Positions 1-7,013 of a stretch of 58,097 nt of DNA are shown one piece after another; position 1 is the stretch's first letter; each line of letters begins with the position of its first letter. This stretch comes from Treponema sp. (GTDB lineage Bacteria > Spirochaetota > Spirochaetia > Treponematales > Treponemataceae): positions 1-58,097 of the forward strand of contig JAHAZL010000031.1 of the NCBI GenBank assembly GCA_018384055.1, given 5' to 3'. The notes beneath the pieces are model-generated. The model saw only the letters and a program-made list of their open reading frames with translations, was not told where the DNA came from and made no database searches. The position numbers and the translations under genes were made by a program.

Positions 1-2
1 AT

Positions 3-293
3 CCTGCGGCATGGAAATATGAAAAAAACAGCTGGATTCCCTGTTTAATTGCACATGCATTTGAATGGGCATTCCTTTCAATTCTGCCCTTGGCCGTTTT
101 TGGATATTGCAAATTCGGATTCAGTAACAATGTTTTCTGGTGGACTTTTATTTTTACTTTCTTTGGTAATGTGATTCTGCATTATGTAATTGATATTTTT
201 AGAACACATGTTAGGAAAATCACCTGGTTTGTAGATCAGCTGCTTCATTGCTTTCAGGTTATTATAATGGTTGCTGTTCTTGGCAGCTTCTAG
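3..293 (+). CDS. DUF3307 family membrane protein, 3' part
   Basis: The reading frame is open from the first bases of the window to the stop at 293, so the gene begins upstream and only about 96 residues are visible. The visible part has hydrophobic segments and the spaced motif H-x3-D (HYVID) followed by a DQ-x2-H motif (VDQLLH), which is the pattern I associate with the DUF3307 integral membrane family. The TTG at 90 that could serve as a start lies inside the family-like region, so I do not use it. The role of the family is unknown. No operon partner is visible; the next genes are on the other strand. Confidence 0.6.
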   Translation, partial: PAAWKYEKNSWIPCLIAHAFEWAFLSILPLAVFGYCKFGFSNNVFWWTFIFTFFGNVILHYVIDIFRTHVRKITWFVDQLLHCFQVIIMVAVLGSF

Positions 294-341
294 AAAAAAA
301 AATCCCGGCAACGGACAAGGAAAATTTCGGTTGCCGGGATT
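292..341 (-). terminator. Intrinsic terminator of the lipoprotein operon
   Basis: A perfect 12-bp inverted repeat (AATCCCGGCAAC at 301-312, GTTGCCGGGATT at 330-341) is followed, reading the minus strand, by a run of T (plus-strand A tract 294-300). It lies just beyond the end of the DUF799 gene and so ends the minus-strand operon. Confidence 0.85.
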
Positions 342-367
342 AAAAATCTCTTTCGGTTTTAGACCGA

Positions 368-1054
368 TTATTTAGATGCTGTAATTGTAATCTTTGCTCC
401 CATAGCGCTTTCTGCACCATCAAGGCCGTACTTTGGACTGTACTTGCCTGCAGGCAGATCTGACAAGGCTGTGATGTTGCATCTTGCTGCTACATCAACA
501 TATTCAGAAACTGCTGTCTTTACTGCATCAACAGCTGCAATAATCAATGCACCAAGCAAAGAATTTGTAGAAGCTCCAGTTGAAGTGTCGCATTTGATTG
601 TGGCATCCCTTCTAAAAAGAACTTCATTTGTCTTTGCAGACTTGAAGATGTATTCGATTTCAATTACGATTGAAGATCCAATCAAAGACTTGTCCCAGCT
701 TTTGATAATTGTGAATACTGCTACATCACAACCGAAAAGCTGATTGAACTTCTTAAGGCTTCCGTCGATGAATCTTTCAGAATCATAGGCACTTTCCCTT
801 TGCATTGTGTCGTAAACGGCAGCAGGAGGAAGAACATAGTAACCGGCTTCTGCCAAAGGAACATTCATTGTTGTATAGAAACAGTCCTTTGCTTCAACAT
901 AGTTGCTGTTGTTGATTGGAGGCATGATGAGAAATACTTCTGGTTTTTCAGAATAGATGGTTGCGTAAACATCCGACTTTTTTGTTGTTGCACAAGAACC
1001 CAAAAAGATGGCAGCAGACAAAGCTGCAACAATATAGATTACTGACTTTTTCAT
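368..1054 (-). CDS. DUF799-type lipoprotein of the CsgG-like trio
   Basis: A 228-residue protein with a clear lipoprotein signal (lipobox LGSC, Cys at residue 21). The mature part carries IMPPINNSNYVEA, YYVLPP and a central FGCDVAVFTIIKSW stretch, which match the DUF799/GNA1162-like lipoprotein family. In many Gram-negatives this family is encoded next to a CsgG-like protein and a DUF4810 protein, exactly the arrangement here. Its start codon overlaps the preceding stop (TAATG), indicating translational coupling. It is expected to be anchored in the periplasmic face of a membrane. The function of the trio is not established; a role in an outer-membrane lipoprotein complex is inferred. Confidence 0.75.
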   Translation of the reverse strand: MKKSVIYIVAALSAAIFLGSCATTKKSDVYATIYSEKPEVFLIMPPINNSNYVEAKDCFYTTMNVPLAEAGYYVLPPAAVYDTMQRESAYDSERFIDGSLKKFNQLFGCDVAVFTIIKSWDKSLIGSSIVIEIEYIFKSAKTNEVLFRRDATIKCDTSTGASTNSLLGALIIAAVDAVKTAVSEYVDVAARCNITALSDLPAGKYSPKYGLDGAESAMGAKITITASK

Positions 1055-1401
1055 TATTTAACCCTCTTAAGCAAAGAATTTACAAACACGGCTGATTCAG
1101 GATAAAGTTCAACTTCCTTTTCGAGCATGGCTTTTCCTTCCTTAGTCTTTCCGCTCTGAAGGAGAAGATATCCATAGTCAGCATAAATTCCCGGAGGAAC
1201 AATTCCACGGCTTTCTGTCTGCTTGGAAATAATCATGTCGTAAGTCTTGATAAGATTTTCCATTGATTCCTTGTCAGACTTCTTTACATAGTTGTAGTAA
1301 TCTTCCTGGTAATTATACCAGCTGTACATCCTTGTTGTTCCACATGATGCAAGAAGCACTACAAGTGAAGCTGAAAAAACAGCCAACAATACTTTCTTCA
1401 T
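1054..1401 (-). CDS. DUF4810-type small lipoprotein
   Basis: A 115-residue lipoprotein (signal ends LLASC, Cys at residue 20). The mature part begins with a MYSWYNYQEDYYNYVK segment and continues as a short helical, TPR-like region, typical of DUF4810 proteins. It is the middle gene of the CsgG-like/DUF4810/DUF799 operon, 19 bases after the CsgG-like gene and overlapping the DUF799 gene by one base. It probably forms a complex with its two neighbours at the outer membrane. This is inferred from conserved gene order; no biochemical role is claimed. Confidence 0.75.
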   Translation of the reverse strand: MKKVLLAVFSASLVVLLASCGTTRMYSWYNYQEDYYNYVKKSDKESMENLIKTYDMIISKQTESRGIVPPGIYADYGYLLLQSGKTKEGKAMLEKEVELYPESAVFVNSLLKRVK

Positions 1402-1420
1402 AATAACTCCTATTTATTAT

Positions 1421-2359
1421 TTATTCCTGGATAACATAGTTGGAAATATTCTTAGCATCAACAGTTCCGCTTGAAACATTTACGATGGAATATTCATCAA
1501 GAACAGTTGTACCGCCAGTTGCAAGAACTGTAACTTCGCCAACCTTTGTTCCAGGAAGTTCAATCATAAGTCCTGTCTGAGGATTCTTAATTTTCTTTCC
1601 CCTCTGATATACGGAAAGAACTTTCCCAGCTGTAATGTTCTGCTTTGCACCGCCAGCAATGATTACAGATTCGTCATCATAAGAAAGGAAATAAGATTTC
1701 CATGGACGATCCATACAAGTCTTTTCAATGTTTTCCACGAGTTTTTCAATGGCGGCTGAAATTGCCTTGTCTGAAAGAGTTGCGTCATATCCCTGAACAC
1801 CACCCATGCCCATTGTTGTAGATGATGATGTTTCAGCCTGACCCTTTCCTTCTTCTGAATAAATAACCTGTCCGGAAGAAACATCTACAAGACGAAGGTT
1901 TACGCCAGCTTCTACAGTCTGTGTCTTTGAGCGGGAAACAAAACCTACTTCTCCAGTTGTCTTGCGTCCGAATTCTGTAACAGAACCGATGATGAGGTAA
2001 TCAGCCACAGCACCCTTTGCAGAGGAACCGGCCTTTTCAAGTTCAGCCTGAATCTTGTCTGCATCAGATCTTTCAAGAAGAATGAACTTTCCTGTTGCCG
2101 CAAGTTTTGCAGAAAGAATATCAAGAGCCTGCTTTCCAACAGGATCATTTTCCTTGTCGTAGAAAGCTCCTTTGGCATATTCTGTTTCGTTAGAGAATCG
2201 GGCGATGGCAACAGTTCTCTTCAAACCGTTGTATGCCGGTGCGTCAACGCCTTCATTGAGAGTACCGTCAACTTTTGTAACTGTAGTTTTTGCTGTAGAA
2301 CCACAACCAACAAGCACCAGAGCAAGAGCCATAGCTCCAAATAAATTTCTAATTTTCAT
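1421..2359 (-). CDS. CsgG/HfaB-like outer-membrane lipoprotein
   Basis: A 312-residue lipoprotein (lipobox LVGC, Cys at residue 19). The segment RTVAIARFSNETEYAKG followed by KQALDILSAKLAATGKF and LLERSDADKI is the CsgG-family core, and VADYLIIGSVTEF plus VNLRLVDVSSGQVIYSEEGKG continue it. CsgG proteins form an outer-membrane secretion channel for curli, but no curlin genes are present here, so this is the general CsgG-like type found with DUF4810 and DUF799 partners. A Shine-Dalgarno AAGGAA lies just before the ATG. It is the first gene of the minus-strand operon and diverges from the barrel-protein gene at 2586. Confidence 0.8.
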   Translation of the reverse strand: MKIRNLFGAMALALVLVGCGSTAKTTVTKVDGTLNEGVDAPAYNGLKRTVAIARFSNETEYAKGAFYDKENDPVGKQALDILSAKLAATGKFILLERSDADKIQAELEKAGSSAKGAVADYLIIGSVTEFGRKTTGEVGFVSRSKTQTVEAGVNLRLVDVSSGQVIYSEEGKGQAETSSSTTMGMGGVQGYDATLSDKAISAAIEKLVENIEKTCMDRPWKSYFLSYDDESVIIAGGAKQNITAGKVLSVYQRGKKIKNPQTGLMIELPGTKVGEVTVLATGGTTVLDEYSIVNVSSGTVDAKNISNYVIQE

Positions 2360-2585
2360 ATTCCATTCCTTATGTAAATGTATGAAATTTTGCGTAGAAT
2401 AATATTATTTATATCATAAATCAAGGCAAGATTTTCCCGATTACATGCAAATTTTGCTATTGTCGCAAAGGCCAGTCGCCTGATTTTTTTATAGTTCTTA
2501 TTCTGGTTGCAACTTTTATTTTTCTATTGAAATAAATTTTCTTTTCCTATAACTTTCATAAATTATTTTATCAAAGGATGATCCA

Positions 2586-3740
2586 ATGAAAAGACTTATA
2601 TTAGCTGCAGTTGCAGTAATTTCTGTTTCTTCCGCATTTTCAAAAGAACTTGAATTCAAGGGTAATCTTCTTTGGGGCGGGAACATTGTTCAGGAAGACT
2701 ATGACAGCAAATCAGATGAGATGGTAAAAAAATTCGGGAAAAATTATCTTCTTGGAGATGTTATTCTTTCAACTGAAAAACTTACCGTCGGCGGTAAAAT
2801 TTACTATCGCATTGCGGCAATGGAAAAAACTGAAGACCTTTCGCAGCGAATGGAAATAAAGAGGGCTTTCCTTAGGGTTCGTCCAATGGGAAATGAACTC
2901 CTTGAAATTTCCGGAGGCAAACTTTATTCATATTATCTTCCAGGCAACTTCTTTCAGATTTCGGAAACCTATACAGGAGCTTCCCGCTGGGGTGAAAGCG
3001 GAGTAGGAGCAAAGTCTGAATGGAACGGATGGACATTTGGACTTTCATTGCCTGTAGGCGAAACATCAAAAAAAATTGAAACAGAAACCAGAACGAAAGA
3101 ATTCTTTGCAATGAACGGTGCCATTGGCTACGATTTTTCACATCTTGATTCCGCATATCCTTTCAAGTTGAACGGAACTGCTGGATTCAGGAAGACAAAA
3201 AAAGAAGGCGAACCAGACTACGACCAGATTTTTGCCGCAAGCCTTTACTACACTCCTAAGCTGGATGGATTCGTAAACAAAATGTATGCAGCCCTCACCT
3301 ACAGCTACAATGCAAAACCTTTTGTTGCAAACACAGGATTATCCCCCCTCATCAACAAGGATGATTCCGACCTTGCCCTTTGCCACATCATTTCCCTCAA
3401 CTACAGGTCTTACTTTGGACCTGTTCACTTTACGTTCGAAGGCGAAATTGGAAAATCAATTGATGGAAACAAAATCCCGGTTTATGGAGCAACACAGTTT
3501 CTCGTTCCTTTTACAGAAGTATTGGCAATCAAGCCAAGGTTCATGTATCACTCGTCGATTAATCTTGACGACGGCGATGACACCCGTACCTCATGGGAAC
3601 TCTACCCTCGCCTTTGGATTACGCCAAACAAAAACTGGAACATTTCCCTTGGAGCAGATTTTGTAAAGAAGCAGATAAGCAGGAATGACTGGAAATGGGA
3701 ATGGTCAGTTCCTTTCTATGTTGAATACAAAATTAAATAG
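2586..3740 (+). CDS. Outer-membrane beta-barrel protein (porin-like)
   Basis: A 384-residue protein with a cleavable signal peptide (about residues 1-19, ending SSAFS) and a mature sequence of alternating short amphipathic strands rich in aromatic residues, ending in a hydrophobic aromatic strand (FYVEYKIK). This is the look of an outer-membrane barrel. I see no TonB box or plug domain, and the length is short of a BtuB-type receptor. AAGGATG precedes the ATG at 2586. The gene directly precedes the cobalamin riboswitch, and its last codons contain the likely promoter for it. A role in corrinoid or cobalt entry is possible by position only; substrate unknown. Confidence 0.6.
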   Translation: MKRLILAAVAVISVSSAFSKELEFKGNLLWGGNIVQEDYDSKSDEMVKKFGKNYLLGDVILSTEKLTVGGKIYYRIAAMEKTEDLSQRMEIKRAFLRVRPMGNELLEISGGKLYSYYLPGNFFQISETYTGASRWGESGVGAKSEWNGWTFGLSLPVGETSKKIETETRTKEFFAMNGAIGYDFSHLDSAYPFKLNGTAGFRKTKKEGEPDYDQIFAASLYYTPKLDGFVNKMYAALTYSYNAKPFVANTGLSPLINKDDSDLALCHIISLNYRSYFGPVHFTFEGEIGKSIDGNKIPVYGATQFLVPFTEVLAIKPRFMYHSSINLDDGDDTRTSWELYPRLWITPNKNWNISLGADFVKKQISRNDWKWEWSVPFYVEYKIK

Positions 3741-3748
3741 TGTTATCA
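3721..3748 (+). promoter_or_regulatory. Probable promoter of the cobalamin operon
   Basis: TTGAAT (3721-3726) and TATCAT (3743-3748) are separated by 16 bases and sit about 7 bases before the riboswitch. The -35 hexamer lies inside the last codons of the barrel-protein gene, so the operon promoter is embedded in the upstream gene. This is a pattern-based prediction. Confidence 0.45.
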
Positions 3749-3754
3749 TACACG

Positions 3755-3935
3755 CCGTTACAGTAAGCGGTGCTGGTCTGCCAAAAGCAAGAGCCAGTTA
3801 AAAGGGAAGCAGGTTTGAATCCTGCACGATCTCGTCACTGTGTTTGGGAAGTCTTTGCCATGTATGCCACTGGATTTTTCTGGGAAGGTTTGGCAAAGGT
3901 GATGATCCTTCAGTCAGGAAACCTGCCGTTTATAA
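3755..3935 (+). ncRNA. Cobalamin (B12) riboswitch aptamer
   Basis: The ordered conserved elements of the adenosylcobalamin riboswitch are present: GCGGTGC near 3768, AAAGGGAAGC at about 3800, GCCACTG (3866-3872), CTGGGAAGG (3880-3888), GATGA (3901-3905) and the B12 box AGTCAGGAAACCTGCC (3912-3927), with CCGTTTAT closing the P1 side. Together these identify the aptamer without doubt. It controls the whole cobalamin/transport operon downstream through the terminator at 4014-4056. An 87-codon open frame across this RNA is an artefact. Confidence 0.95.
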
Positions 3936-3963
3936 TAGTACAGGAAGAAATTCCAGGTCACGA

Positions 3964-4018
3964 GCAATTGATCGTACTTTGTCATGCTGAACAACAAGCA
4001 AAATGCGTAGACAATTGC
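3964..4018 (+). promoter_or_regulatory. Possible antiterminator pairing of the riboswitch
   Basis: GCAATTG at 3964-3970 is complementary to CAATTGC at 4012-4018, and the second copy overlaps the 5' arm of the terminator. Pairing of the two would block terminator formation, which is the expected ligand-free state of an OFF switch. This is inferred from complementarity alone. Confidence 0.4.
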
Positions 4019-4056
4019 CCTGAATTTCTTTAAAGAAAATCGGGGCATTTTTAATT
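4014..4056 (+). terminator. Riboswitch expression-platform terminator
   Basis: TTGCCCTGAATTTC and GAAAATCGGGGCA form a long hairpin around a short TTTAAA region, followed by a T run (4048-4052). It stands between the B12 aptamer and cbiK, so corrinoid binding probably causes premature transcription termination. AAGGAGG (about 4075-4083) then provides the ribosome binding site of cbiK. Confidence 0.8.
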
Positions 4057-4094
4057 TAAAATATTTCTTTTAAGGTAAGGAGGAAAGAAAGAAA

Positions 4095-5222
4095 ATGAAA
4101 AAGAATTTTTTCATGATGTTTATCTGTGCAATCCTGGCATTTACATTTGCAGGCTGCAACAAGGCAGCAAGGGACAAGAAGGCTGCAGACAAAGTTGCAG
4201 CCCTCATCGATGCAATTTATGTTCAGGAACGCAACGACAAGACTGACGAACAGTGTGCTGCGGCAAAGAAAGCCTGGGATGCACTTACAGATGCCCAGAA
4301 GGAACTTGTTGAAGGTAAAGAAGCAGATCCTGATTACTTTGGACGCAACACGGGAGATGCAACAAAGGACAATGCACTAAACCATGACAATATCGGCGAA
4401 GATGAAATTCTTGTAGTTTCTTTCGGTACTTCTTTCAACGACAGCCGTGCAGAAGACATCTACGGGATCGAAAAGGCAGTTCAGGCAGCAAACCCATCCT
4501 GGTCTGTTCGCCGCGCATTTACAGCACAGATCATCATCAACCATATTCAGGCCCGCGAAAACGAAAAGATTGACAACATGGATCAGGCTCTTGAACGCGC
4601 AGTTGCAAACGGCGTCAAGAATCTTGTAATTCAGCCAACACACCTTATGCACGGTGCAGAATACGACGAACTTTCAGAAGCCGTAGAAAAGTACGCTGCA
4701 AAGTTTGAGTCAGTTGCAATTGCAGAACCTCTTCTTGGCGAAGTTGGAAAGGATGCTTCCGTAATCAACGCAGACAAGGAAGCAGTTGCAAAGGCAGTAG
4801 TTGCAGAAGCAAATGTTGCTGCCGACACAGCCCTTGTTCTTATGGGGCACGGGACAAGCCATACGGCAAAGGTTACATACAGCCAGATGCAGACACAGAT
4901 GGAAAAACTTGGATACAAGAATGTTTTCATCGGTACAGTTGAAGGCGAACCGGAAGAAACAGCCTGCGATGCAGTTATTGAAGCAGTTAAAAATGCAGGA
5001 TACAAGAAGGTTGTCCTCCGCCCTCTCATGGTAGTTGCTGGCGACCACGCAAACAACGACATGGCTGGCGATGAAGACGATTCATGGAAATCCATGTTCC
5101 TTGCTTCAGAAGCTTTTGATTCAGTTGAATGCCAGATTGAAGGGCTTGGAAGAATTCCTGCAATCCAGTCACTTTATGTCGCACATACGGCAAAAGTTGC
5201 AGACAGCGTAAAAAAAAACTAG
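4095..5222 (+). CDS. cbiK: Sirohydrochlorin cobaltochelatase CbiK, exported lipoprotein form
   Basis: CbiK inserts cobalt into sirohydrochlorin, the first committed step of the anaerobic cobalamin route. The 375-residue product starts with a lipoprotein signal (FAGC, Cys 21), so the enzyme should sit outside the cytoplasm. Residues about 31-75 form a small helical repeat (WDALTDAQKELV) of the kind seen in bacterial surface proteins. The chelatase domain starts near residue 104 (ILVVSFGTSF). PTHLMHG (H183), EPLLG (E211) and MGHGTSHTA (H252) have the spacing of the known metal-binding residues of CbiK enzymes. Periplasmic CbiK is known in Desulfovibrio. The zero-frame stop at 5220-5222 follows directly on an A9 tract with frameshift signals. 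Confidence 0.9.
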   Translation: MKKNFFMMFICAILAFTFAGCNKAARDKKAADKVAALIDAIYVQERNDKTDEQCAAAKKAWDALTDAQKELVEGKEADPDYFGRNTGDATKDNALNHDNIGEDEILVVSFGTSFNDSRAEDIYGIEKAVQAANPSWSVRRAFTAQIIINHIQARENEKIDNMDQALERAVANGVKNLVIQPTHLMHGAEYDELSEAVEKYAAKFESVAIAEPLLGEVGKDASVINADKEAVAKAVVAEANVAADTALVLMGHGTSHTAKVTYSQMQTQMEKLGYKNVFIGTVEGEPEETACDAVIEAVKNAGYKKVVLRPLMVVAGDHANNDMAGDEDDSWKSMFLASEAFDSVECQIEGLGRIPAIQSLYVAHTAKVADSVKKN

Positions 5223-5241
5223 ATGACGGAATTTATTCCGT
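5213..5241 (+). promoter_or_regulatory. Candidate programmed -1 frameshift site at the end of cbiK
   Basis: In the cbiK frame the codons read GTA AAA AAA AAC TAG. The heptamer A_AAA_AAC (5213-5219) is a canonical slippery site in the right frame. Six bases (5220-5225, including the stop codon) separate it from a perfect 6-bp hairpin, ACGGAA (5226-5231), loop TTTA, TTCCGT (5236-5241). A -1 slip continues as CTA GAT GAC into the open frame ending at 5890. The A9 tract (5210-5218) could also allow transcriptional slippage or be a sequencing or mutational indel. Confidence 0.55.
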
Positions 5242-5890
5242 AAAATTCAACACAGACAGTTCAATGTTCCATGCCAACGAATCAAAAAAAGGACGCGGAA
5301 CATTGGCTGTGGTAAACGGCAAGATGATGCTGCATGTGTCACTTTCCGGAAAAAAGATTTTGAACCTGTATGTTGGCAAAGCTGTCGATGCAAAGAATAA
5401 CGAAGCAGACTGGCTCAAGCCTACAAAGGACAAGGTAACTTACGAAGACGGACTTTCAGAGACCGTTTATGGATTCAATGTTCCGGTAAAGAAAATGGAC
5501 AGTGAATTCGATCTGGCCCTTATCGGAAAGAAAGGTGTATGGTACGATCATAAGGTATCGGTTTCTGATGTTCAGAAAAAAGAAAAACCTGGTGATGGAA
5601 ATCATGAAGTAAATGTTTTTCTGGACGGCGGAACAGGGCGTGCAGGAATAAAGTCACCTGCAATGCTTTCAGTTAAGGACGGTAAAGCAAAATTAAAGTT
5701 CGTGTGGACCAGCAAAAATTACGACTACCTGATTGCAGGCGGAAAAAAATATCTGAACGAAACATCTGGTGAAGATGCAACTTTTGAAATTCCAGTGGAA
5801 GATATTACAAAGCCTGTTTCGGTAACTGCTGATAACACGGCAATGGGAACTCCTCATGAGATTGAATACAAAATCGGAATTCTTTACTAA
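5219..5890 (+). CDS. NEAT-like tandem surface domain, -1 frame extension of CbiK
   Basis: The frame is open from inside cbiK to 5890 and its protein sequence makes sense from residue one after the slip (LDDGIYSVKFNTDSS...). It holds two beta-rich domains. The first has SSMFHAN, KGRGTLAVVNGKM, LNLYVG and WYDHKVSV; the second has GTGRAGIKSPAMLSVKDGK, WTSKNYDYL, FEIPV and TAMGTPHEIEYKI. They resemble NEAT-like haem or metal-binding surface modules; ligand unknown. The first ATG in the frame (5264) has no ribosome binding site and would cut off the first strand, so translation by frameshift from cbiK is the better model. The fused product would have about 598 residues. Otherwise it is a gene split by an indel. 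Confidence 0.6.
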   Translation, partial: LDDGIYSVKFNTDSSMFHANESKKGRGTLAVVNGKMMLHVSLSGKKILNLYVGKAVDAKNNEADWLKPTKDKVTYEDGLSETVYGFNVPVKKMDSEFDLALIGKKGVWYDHKVSVSDVQKKEKPGDGNHEVNVFLDGGTGRAGIKSPAMLSVKDGKAKLKFVWTSKNYDYLIAGGKKYLNETSGEDATFEIPVEDITKPVSVTADNTAMGTPHEIEYKIGILY

Positions 5891-7013
5891 ACCTCTTATA
5901 ACTTTAATTCTGATTATTCCTCTGTTTGCTTCTTGCAGCAGGCAGAGGATTAATGTTTCTGATAATACTACCCCCAGTTTTAATTCCCTTTCATTCAACA
6001 AAAAAATCGATTTTTCTTACGCTGAGGAAATTTCGATAGAAAAGACGGAAGGCTATAGCCTTGTAAAAATTGAAGGGGAAAAACCCGCAATTATAATAGA
6101 AGAAAATTATCCTACTCCTAAAAACATCCCTTCGGAATACACAATCTGCAGAAAACCCTTGGACAAGACTTATTTGGTTTCAACTTCCGCAATGGATTTT
6201 TTCATTAAGTTGAATCTTCTTTCTTCAGTAAAATTTTCATGCATCAAGAAAGAAAACTGGTTTTTAAGGGAAGCCGTCACCGCAATGGAAAATGGAGAAA
6301 TATTATACGCCGGAAAATACAGTGCTCCGGACTACGAACTTTTGCTGAAAGACAGATGCAACCTTGCTATAGAAAACACCATGATCTATCAAAAACCGGA
6401 AGTAAAGGAAAAACTTGCAGTCCTTGGCATTCCGGTTCTTGTGGAAAAATCCTCATACGAAAAAAATCCCCTTGGCCGCCTTGAATGGATAAAGTTTTAC
6501 GGTACCCTCTATGGCAAAGAAGAAGATGCAGAAAATTACTTTAATGAAAAACTAAAGGGACTTTCTTCTTTTTCTTCTGGAAAAAAAACCGGCAAAAAAA
6601 TTGCTTTCTTTTATATAACTTCAAGCGGAACTGCAAATGTGCGAAAAAGCAGCGACTACATCCCTAAAATGATTTTTATTGCAGGCGGAAATTATTTTCT
6701 TGACGAAAGTACAGACGACGGTAAAAATCATTCTACAATGAACATGCAGTTTGAAAGTTTCTACGAAAAGGCTGTTGATGCCGACATATTGATTTACAAT
6801 TCCACCATTGACGGAGTTCTGTCCACCAAAAACGAACTGCTGAAGAAAAACAATCTGTTTGAAGGTTTTGCGGCTTTCAAAAACGACAGGATTTTCTGCA
6901 CAAAGGAAAATTTCTTTCAGGAAACTACGGGCATAACAAATTTTATAATTGACCTGAACAAAGTTTTAAAAGATGATGAAACAGAACTTTCCTACATTAA
7001 AAAATTAAAATGA
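5856..7013 (+). CDS. btuF: Corrinoid/metal-chelate ABC transporter substrate-binding lipoprotein
   Basis: A 385-residue lipoprotein (LFASC, Cys 27) of the BtuF/FecB/TroA-like periplasmic binding family: ICRKPL near residue 90, NLAIENTMIYQ, LGIPVLVEKSSYEKNPLGRLEWIKFYG and a C-terminal DADILIYNS segment. It would capture a corrinoid, cobalt or iron chelate or tetrapyrrole and pass it to the BtuC-like permease. The start at 5856 overlaps the preceding frame by 35 bases; it is chosen because it gives a basic n-region before the hydrophobic signal, but no strong ribosome binding site is seen. Its place after the riboswitch favours a corrinoid-related substrate. The gene name is by context. Confidence 0.75.
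   Translation: MRLNTKSEFFTKPLITLILIIPLFASCSRQRINVSDNTTPSFNSLSFNKKIDFSYAEEISIEKTEGYSLVKIEGEKPAIIIEENYPTPKNIPSEYTICRKPLDKTYLVSTSAMDFFIKLNLLSSVKFSCIKKENWFLREAVTAMENGEILYAGKYSAPDYELLLKDRCNLAIENTMIYQKPEVKEKLAVLGIPVLVEKSSYEKNPLGRLEWIKFYGTLYGKEEDAENYFNEKLKGLSSFSSGKKTGKKIAFFYITSSGTANVRKSSDYIPKMIFIAGGNYFLDESTDDGKNHSTMNMQFESFYEKAVDADILIYNSTIDGVLSTKNELLKKNNLFEGFAAFKNDRIFCTKENFFQETTGITNFIIDLNKVLKDDETELSYIKKLK

Noticed and set aside
2586..3740. BtuB vitamin B12 receptor
   Set aside because: No TonB box or plug domain, and it is too short for a 22-strand receptor.
3770..4033. 87-codon open frame between the barrel gene and cbiK
   Set aside because: It lies across the cobalamin riboswitch and terminator, whose conserved RNA elements explain the sequence.
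5264..5890. Independent 208-residue gene starting at ATG 5264
   Set aside because: There is no ribosome binding site, and the ATG removes the first strand of a domain that is clearly encoded upstream in the same frame; the frame is better read as an extension of cbiK.
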